Assembly (NCBI GenBank): GCA_000711775.1
Contig: ARYC01000675.1
Location: 82,071-146,070, forward strand
Direction: 5' to 3'
Source of the DNA: Oxytricha trifallax
Taxonomy: Eukaryota; Ciliophora; Spirotrichea; Sporadotrichida; Oxytrichidae
Length of the DNA: 64,000 nt
Both the position numbers and the translations under genes were made by a program. Of the stretch, positions 57,615 to 64,000 are shown piece by piece (positions within the stretch are counted from its first letter, which is position 1; each line of letters begins with the position of its first letter). The notes under the pieces were generated by a model that saw only the letters and a program-made list of their open reading frames with translations, was not told where the DNA came from and did not search any database.

Positions 57615-60600
57615 ATGAGCAAGGTAAACGGTCGAGCAGATTCGCCATTTAACAATTAGATAAACTAGTCAAAGTTAGACACATCATCTCAACTATCTAA
57701 AAGCCCATACTAGCCGAAATTCATTAAGAAAAAGCCCTAGAATATTGCGTCTATAGATTCTGCCAAAGGTAAGCTAGAAGTAAAATTTTATTACGAATTT
57801 ATAAGAGCTATTTATGTTATAAATTTGAATATCTCTATGTTTTAACAACTAATGAACATAAATCAGCGATCAATTTGTTTTTTATTATAGAACTGTCAGT
57901 TAGTAATTTCGATAATCAAAATTCCTAAGTCATCGAGAAGTAGCATTCCTTCACAGATAAACCTTCAGAGTACCCACAATCTCAGTCAACAAGCTCTTTC
58001 AATAAACAATAATAGTCTTTCAGACAGTAGGACGATAACATTAACGACGATGAAAAGTTGATAAACTAGATGATGGAGGAATTAAAACGTCAAAAGTTAT
58101 AATAATAGCAGTAGCTTTAATTTTAACTCCAGTAAAATCAGTAAAAGCTTGATGACATGGAAATTTAGAAGCAATCGACTCAGAAAACATAGAGTAAGAG
58201 AGATTCAAACGATAGTCAACTTAAGCAGGAACATCTGAAGTTTTAAGTCGATCACTTCAATACAAATGGAGGTGAATCAAATTAAGTATATCAAGACTCG
58301 ACTGGCTATGTTAGTCTGTAACAAAGAAGCGACATCTTGAACATTACATAATCACCTAAGAAGTCTCAAAATGGCTCATTAAATACTAAGGAAAATAAGG
58401 AGAGAGATTTGAGCGAAATCAGGAGAAACGGAAATTCTTAAGATTATGATGAGATTAAACGAAAGAAAATCGATGAACTTAAGAAAGTAGTAATGCAAGA
58501 AACAAATCAGCAATTCAATACGATATAAAACTAAGCACCAAGTAAAAGCCCACTAAGAGTAACTGAACCAAATAAGTAACAGTAGGCAAGCTATAAAAAT
58601 GTTTTAAGGGAATAATACTCTTCATCCCCAATGAAAATGCAATAAAATACCTCAAAATTATAAATAAGAGATAAAACTCCAACAAAGGAATTAAATTAGC
58701 TGAAATCGTAAAATAATTAAAATCAAAGACAGTTTCCTAGGTATAATCCTATTTTGGAGAATAAATCTTAACTTTCAAGTTCAAGATTACAAAACTTTGA
58801 CACTAGTTAGACTACAACAGCAATATCAAGAAACAAAAATGATAACTATTATCAAACTCAAACTGCTCCTTTACCTCAAAGTAAAGTACAGCCTTAGAAA
58901 ATTGAACGTGATATTTCTTAAAATAGAATGTAATAAACATCTAAGACAGTGACTAAAACCAATTCTTAAGTTCAAAAGTAACCAGTAACTTCCAAATAAA
59001 GTTAAAAACAGCTGTAAACTTAGAACAAAAGTTCTACAACTCCCAAAGCGTCACAACAACAAATATAAAGTCCTTATGATAATTCATAAAATCCAAACAC
59101 AGTCTTGATTTCAGAGAAGACCCAGTAAATTTATTTCAAGAAACTCTAGAAAGAAGTTGAAGTAGCTATTAGAGATGCAGACTAATAAGAAAAGGGAGGG
59201 ATTGATATAGAAGAATTCAAACAATGTTTCTATAACCTAAATTACCTACCTTACATGAATCCTTCAAATAATTTTGAAAACACTTATAGCAGAGCCAACG
59301 ATCATACCTACTAAACTACACTCAGAGGACTGATAATTTAAGAAAAGGAATTTGTTTACAATCTATGGTCTGTGCTAAATCCATTGGATAATTAAATGAT
59401 TGATAACGCAATGCTTTATGATGTACTTAAAAATCATAAATCTCAAAATAGGCTATTTAAAGATTTTGTAAAAGTATAGAAAAAGAATAATTTACTAAGT
59501 TTATTATAAATATTTTTCATCTCATGCTTTTTTCTTTATGATTAAATGTCTTACTTCATTAATTAATTATTCTTTATTACCTTAAAAGGGAAACAAACTA
59601 TATTATGCTAACAAACTAATTTAAAGCTAACGAATATTTTTATATTAAGAAATATTTTACAGTTAGAATTTCTCTCTAAATACACTGACAAGAATTTAAA
59701 ATTATTCATAACTCTCAGCTATTTTTTCAATTATTATCAATGCAACATATTTGTTTTATATCTCTTAAAATTACCTATAGGATTATATTTAATTAAAGAA
59801 AGTTTGTAGTTTGACTGCTACTGCTTATTTATAATGTGAAATCTGCAATTCCAACAACAGCTGGATTCTTGACAGAGTACCTTGAAAATCATTATAATGA
59901 GGAAGGGGTTGACTTGCAGATCTTTCAAAGAAACGATATGTCAAACAGAAACAATAACAATTCAACTCTGGGTTCATTTGACATAGAAAGAGACCAAGAA
60001 CAGAATCTGACTCTCCTTAATAAATATCTCACCTACAATATAGCAATTATCTCATCTTTGTTTGCTAGAAATTAACCTGTGATTTTTATAACTTATGGTC
60101 CATCGAGAGAATAGCAATGGAATTTAAACAAATTCATGCAAATAAAGTTAGCTATACATAGACACTAAGATAGAGATCTCCTTCGCCTATGGGTGCTAGT
60201 AAAAACCCCACCTTAGGCCTGATTGATCCAGAGATTGTGGCTACTAAAAAGTTCAAACCATAAGTTATTAATGATTACCTATCTTAATTGACGTTTAGTC
60301 CTAATCTAGGCAGTCAGACTAAGAAAATAGATCAGTATAATGTTAGTTATTTTATCTATTTTGGTAATAATAGACTATTATCGCTAAAATGCAATTAACT
60401 TTTGAAATTTAATTAAAAGTTGTTGATTTTTTGTGGAAACTGGGAGTTACTTAAAATAATAAGGATCACAGCTATTAGCTAGATTATTTTATTAGTGAAA
60501 CTCTGAAAATAACACCGAGTAATTTAATCTGATTTTATTAATTGTACTAGTTTAGCAGTTCAAATTTAGAAGACTTAAATTGGAGTCATGATTTTATTAA

Positions 60601-62424
60601 ACAATAAAGTAAAATTTTAGCTGAGCTGATTTATTCAAAATAATTAGTAGTAGTTAGTAATCAATTTTTTTTAAATATTACTAAACTTTTACATTTTATT
60701 TACATATTTTTAAAAAGAATTTGAATTGTAGCATTATAGCTTACATAGAAACTAACTCAAGAGAATCAAGCAATATAAAGTCTTAAAAGAGATACAAGTG
60801 CAGACAACGTTTCTCAAAGAAATCCATATTCAAGCCAAACTTAAACAAACTCCTAGAATGCCAACCTCTAAAATATGAGTAGATATGAACTGCTGTTCTA
60901 CAGACAACACTTGGCTGAGTAAAAGATTGAAAAAGCTAAAGAAAACCTTATAAATAAAGAACTTGAGGAATGCTCATTTAAGCCAAATATCTCTCGTGCT
61001 GCTAACACATAAAGCATGATAGGCATGTAAAATCATAACTCAAATCTAAATAATTTGCACAGTAAGACCTATCAAAATCTCAAGAGAGATGCCAACTAAA
61101 TATTCCAAGATCTCTCTTAGAAAATCAAGAACCAGAAGTAAAAATATGAAGACAAAAATGCAAGGGAGGAAAAAGAACTTGAATAGTGCACTTTCAAGCC
61201 AAATCTAACGAGCAACAACGCTAAACGTTAAAATGCCCAGAAACCTTTAGAGAAAATACCAAAGGGCTACTATGAGCAGATAAACCGTATGCGAAAGACT
61301 AACGAAGAAAAGAAAGCACAGGAAGAAAAGTAAAAAAAGAAAGAAACTGGAGAGAATTATGAAAGAACTAAGCAAATGAACGTCAAGCCACCAAGTTTTA
61401 TAGATAAACAGAGAGAAAAACGCAAACTTATAATGTATGTAGATGTGAACATAACTCCCACTAAGACTGGTAGAATAGGTATATATGAAGGCGATAGTAT
61501 CAAAGATCTGGCAAGAAACTTCCAGAAAGCATTCCAGCTTAATAATAATATGTTAGTGTTGCTTATGCATCAATTGGAGTAGCATCTTATAAACTACAAA
61601 GAAAAGCACGGCATAATTGATGATAATAGGACCTACTTCCCTAAATCTTCAACAGTTCTGAATTAAGATTTATCTCAAACTTTCAATAATCCTAAATATC
61701 AAAGAGACTTAGATACGAGTCCAGTTTAATAGGATGATAGTAATTAAAAGTCAAGAAATTACGAAGGTGCAAATAGCGATTTATATCAATATAAACTAAA
61801 AGAGGAGTTTAGCATGCCAACTTTCGATCAGAAAAAGAATTCAAGCAGATAGTAGTTCTAAGAATACAGACCACACAATCATTTTTAATATTTAACGAAT
61901 TTAAAATAAAAACCATAATTTATAATGAATGACAACGATCACCTTGATGAGGAAGGAGTGAATGTAAACCTTGAAGAGTTAGATGAAGTAGATCTTGAAA
62001 ACAATCAATATCTCGAAGATAATTACAACGATGAGTAAGACTACAGTGCGGAGAAATAAATAAATCTAAATTCAAACGACGACGATGAAAACGAGAGATT
62101 GAACAATTATGTGAGATAGGAGATTGAAAGATATGATCGCTTGGAGAAGCAAAGTTATAATTTATTTCAAATAATTCAGAATAATGCCCTATAAACAGCC
62201 TTAAGATATTATCAAATATACTAAACCATGATTTAATTTAATTATAGTAGAGATAGTATCAAATGTTAATGCAGGATGATCAGATAAATTTAAACACTTA
62301 GTTTGAAAACGAAGACGAAGATAGTGGATAGTAGTAAATCTATCAACTACCGGGTTTTGGATAGCATCAAAGCAATAATTTGGAGTAAAATTATGCAAAC
62401 TATGATGACTCATTTAATCAGTGA
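57615..62424 (+). CDS. Gene U: long Gln-rich protein with EF-hand-like and FKP-type motifs
   Basis: It starts at ATG 57615 (MSKVNGRADSPFNNQINQSK). A GT-AG intron at 57,769-57,890 joins SAK to ELSVSNFDN. A very long Gln/Ser/Lys-rich region follows. Near 59,160-59,260 the segment AIRDADQQEKGGIDIEEFKQ resembles one EF-hand loop, not clearly Ca-competent. After an AT-rich gap (59,510-59,830) the frame resumes with TTAGFLTEYLENHYNEEGVD. From about 60,840 come two ECSFKPNIS / QCTFKPNLT motifs in a charged coiled-coil context, known from many protist cytoskeletal proteins. The tail is acidic (VNLEELDEVDLENNQYLEDN) and ends at TGA 62422-62424. Two IESs are proven. No TGA separates the two halves, so I treat them as one gene; two genes split near 59,500-59,830 is the alternative. 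Confidence 0.65.
57769..57890 (+). other. Intron (GT-AG) in gene U, 122 nt
   Basis: It begins GTAAGC and ends ATTATAG. Splicing gives GCC AAA GAA CTG TCA and a continuous Gln-rich frame. Confidence 0.75.
60521..60562. other. IES in gene U, pointer AATTTA, 42 bp
   Basis: AATTTA occurs at 60521-60526 and 60563-60568. The insert is a multiple of three but holds an in-frame TGA. Collapsing gives AGT AAT TTA GAA GAC TTA AAT. Confidence 0.8.
62210..62256. other. IES in gene U, pointer TATCAAAT, 47 bp
   Basis: The 8-bp TATCAAAT occurs at 62210-62217 and 62257-62264. Collapsing gives AGA TAT TAT CAA ATG TTA and moves into the acidic C-terminal frame that ends at TGA 62422. Confidence 0.85.
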
Positions 62425-62579
62425 AATATTATTTATAATTACAATTTATCAGATTTGAAATAATGATTTTACTTTCATCAAATATTTAAAATGAATATTA
62501 GTATCAAGATTCGAAATGACTAATAACTTTTATGAATTAAATCATCAAATAAATTTAATAATTAAATGTCTATATATTC

Positions 62580-62720
62580 AAAACCCCAAAACCCTTTCAG
62601 TAGTTTGATTGAGTTTTTGATTGATAAAAGTAGAGTAATTAGTACATACTTTATTAGGGTTTTAATAGGGTTTATGTAGGGGTTTAATGTTTAAATATTA
62701 GTATTTTAAGTAAGTATAAC
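62580..62720. repeat. Copy A of a telomere-like repeat family
   Basis: About 140 bp here match, almost base for base, 63,370-63,497. It starts CCCCAAAACCCTTTCAGTAG, continues through a shared AT-rich middle, and ends with AGGGTTTTAATAGGG and GTAGGGGTTTAATG. The C4A4C3 tract looks like a hypotrich telomere repeat. This copy lies in the short spacer between the 3' ends of gene U and the kinase gene. Confidence 0.85.
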
Positions 62721-62740
62721 AAGCGAGTTTTTTAAATATT

Positions 62741-64000
62741 TCACACAAACATTACCTTAGAGTCATGTGGCAGTTCTCTGAATTTTATCTTTCTAAGTTG
62801 ATGTTTGATTGTTTCTATTGTTTGTTAATTCTCTTAGCTTGGCTTGATAATAGTTGAGTATGCAAGTTCTCTGAGACCTCCATTTATTTTATTTTTATCG
62901 AGATATTGTATGATTCTTTGCTTAGAATCTCTCTCACCCCTGCAGCTAAAGTAATCGTTTCTTGGCATGTCGCTCTCTATTATTATTAGTGTTAGAGCCC
63001 AGATATCCCATTAAGTGTCTCCATCTCTCCAATCCTCTCTCTCTGGGAAATATCCAGAAGTGCCGTATACATTTCCTTATGCAAGGCTTGCACTCTTTGA
63101 GCTCTGTTGAAGTCAATAATATGAACTCTAAGAGGCTGAAAGTTCATCATGATGTTCTCTGGCTTTAAGTCTCTATGAACATAGCCTAGCTTGTGAAGCT
63201 CTTCAATCCCTTCAACTATCTGCTATATTATCTAGTTAATTTATCTCTGACATCTATTGTCAGATAAGAATTCTCTGTAAGTCATTTCAAGTAATGGAAG
63301 CCTGAAGGCTACAATGATCTTTACCAAGTAAAATAGCATCAAGCTAGATGATATGCCTACACTCATTTAACCCCAAAACCCTTTCAGTAGTTTGATTGAG
63401 TTTTTGATTGATAAAAGTAGACTATTAGTGAATACTTTATTAAGGTTTTAATAGGGTTTATGTAAGGGTTTAATGTTTAAATATTAGTATTTTAAGTGAG
63501 TATATGCGAGTTTGGGGTCAGTTTATGACAGGGAGTATATAGATTTATTGTTTAAGTTGCGATATGGATGTGATGAATATAGTGAATAACTCAAGCCTGT
63601 TTGAATTATACGTCTATAGCAAGGCTACTCCATAAATCTCCATCAACTGTGAGGTCTCACTGTCTATTAGCATTGAATTTAAAGAGATAGCATCTTAATT
63701 CTAAGCCTAAGAGACCCTTAAAATTTTAGCAGCATCATATTGACTACCTTATTAATGATAAGACTCTTAAATACTGGGCTCATTTCTCTCTAGCCTAGAG
63801 GGCTCTGATGTTTCATCGCCAATTTCCTGAGCTTCACATATCTGCTTAATCGATAGCTAACATATATAAAAAGAACGGAATATCTTACAAGACAGTCAAT
63901 CGCATTGAGAGAGTGATTGACTTTAATGTTCCATTTTATAAGACTAATTTAAATATATATTCGATTAAATGCAGAGGTCTTAAGAGCATAATATAAAGTT
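62741..64000 (-). CDS. Gene V: protein kinase, 5' part beyond the window
   Basis: It ends at TGA (plus 62741-62743). GYVHRDLKPENIMMN at about 63,150-63,190 is the catalytic loop (HRD with Lys and Asn). It is followed by VHIIDFN, the metal-binding segment with DFN in place of DFG, then VYGTSGYFPEREDWRDGD (P+1 loop and APE-like FPE) and QWDIWALTLIIIE (DxW helix F). Upstream, LTPNSHIIQLDAIL is the beta4 entry, restored by removal of the IES at 63,351-63,501. It is a Ser/Thr-type kinase by the K in HRDLKPEN. A 16-nt GT-AG segment (63,309-63,324) and a frame jump right after DFN need explaining. N-lobe lysine and glycine loop were not located; the coding-like region continues to the window edge. 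Confidence 0.75.
63309..63324 (-). other. Possible 16-nt intron in the kinase gene
   Basis: On the coding strand it reads GTAAAGATCATTGTAG. Removing it joins ATT TTA CTT G to CC TTC AGG, linking QLDAILL to AFRLPLLEMTY. It has GT-AG ends but is extremely short, so a frameshift is the alternative. Confidence 0.5.
63351..63501. mobile_element. Copy B: telomere-like repeat acting as an IES in the kinase gene, pointer ATATGC, 151 bp
   Basis: ATATGC occurs at 63351-63356 and 63502-63507. On the coding strand the collapse gives AAC TCG CAT ATC ATC TAG, joining LTPNS to HIIQLDAIL as in kinases. Inside the pointers is a near-copy of the 62,580-62,720 repeat, beginning with CCCCAAAACCC. Its extreme ends ACTCATTTAA and TTAAGTGAGT are an imperfect inverted pair. 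Confidence 0.85.

Noticed and set aside
1..64000. Reading the many in-frame TAA/TAG codons as signs of pseudogenes or a bacterial/viral fragment
   Set aside because: They occur at glutamine-like positions in all genes, including conserved enzymes (PTP, PDE, AlaX type), while TGA is used at ends. This is the ciliate code with TAA/TAG as Gln.
1..64000. Paramecium or Tetrahymena germline as the source
   Set aside because: Paramecium IESs are bounded by TA, and several pointers here lack TA (AAGAT, ATTTCA, CAATG, ATTTTCC). Tetrahymena IESs are mostly long and outside exons. Varied short pointers within exons and C4A4-like tracts fit hypotrichs better.
1..64000. tRNA, rRNA or CRISPR-like features
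   Set aside because: I saw no cloverleaf-type sequence, rRNA core motif or regularly spaced repeat array. Small RNA genes could still be missed by eye in this AT-rich sequence.

Overview
The window reads as germline (micronuclear) DNA of a ciliate, most likely a hypotrich/spirotrich such as an Oxytricha or Stylonychia relative. TAA and TAG occur constantly inside otherwise normal reading frames where glutamine fits, and TGA is the only stop. Genes are eukaryotic, AT-rich, carry short GT-AG introns, and lie on both strands. Many genes jump frame or hit TGA at an AT-rich insert flanked by a short direct repeat. Deleting one repeat copy plus the insert restores the frame. I found 18 such internal eliminated sequences (IESs), 20-554 bp, with pointers of 4-9 bp (AATAG, AGTAT, AAGAT, TTTAAATTT, TATCAAAT and others). 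The varied pointers argue against Paramecium (obligate TA). No species can be assigned from sequence alone.

Layout: 1-9,045 holds five genes of unrecognised function (A +, B -, C +, D +, E +). 9,410-23,540 is a minus-strand block: a diverged short-chain dehydrogenase, a Gln/Asn/Ser-rich protein, a flavin monooxygenase-like protein with a long low-complexity tail, a cyclin-box protein, a small unknown gene and a protein tyrosine phosphatase. 23,540-27,000 is very AT-rich and contains one small gene in tiny pieces. 27,011-29,724 (+) encodes a voltage-sensor channel fused to a cyclic-nucleotide phosphodiesterase. 30,058-40,569 (-) is one giant extracellular/membrane gene with lectin-like, Cys-rich, REJ-like and GPS-like parts. 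A 1.8-kb inverted-repeat element with an 8-bp target duplication follows at 40,782-42,556. 43,108-50,583 holds two unknown plus genes, a leucine-rich-repeat protein (-) and a coiled-coil protein (+). 50,713-57,339 (-) holds an ankyrin-repeat protein and an AlaX/AARSD1-type alanyl-tRNA editing protein. 57,615-62,424 (+) is a long Gln-rich EF-hand-like and FKP-motif protein. The window ends inside a protein kinase (-).

The genes do not form an operon or an obvious pathway. What unites the window is the DNA-elimination architecture. At least two IESs are themselves inverted-repeat elements, and one belongs to a repeat family carrying telomere-like C4A4C3 tracts. This suggests mobile elements are a source of the IESs. 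Gene ends given as approximate are those where an IES or intron junction could not be resolved by eye.
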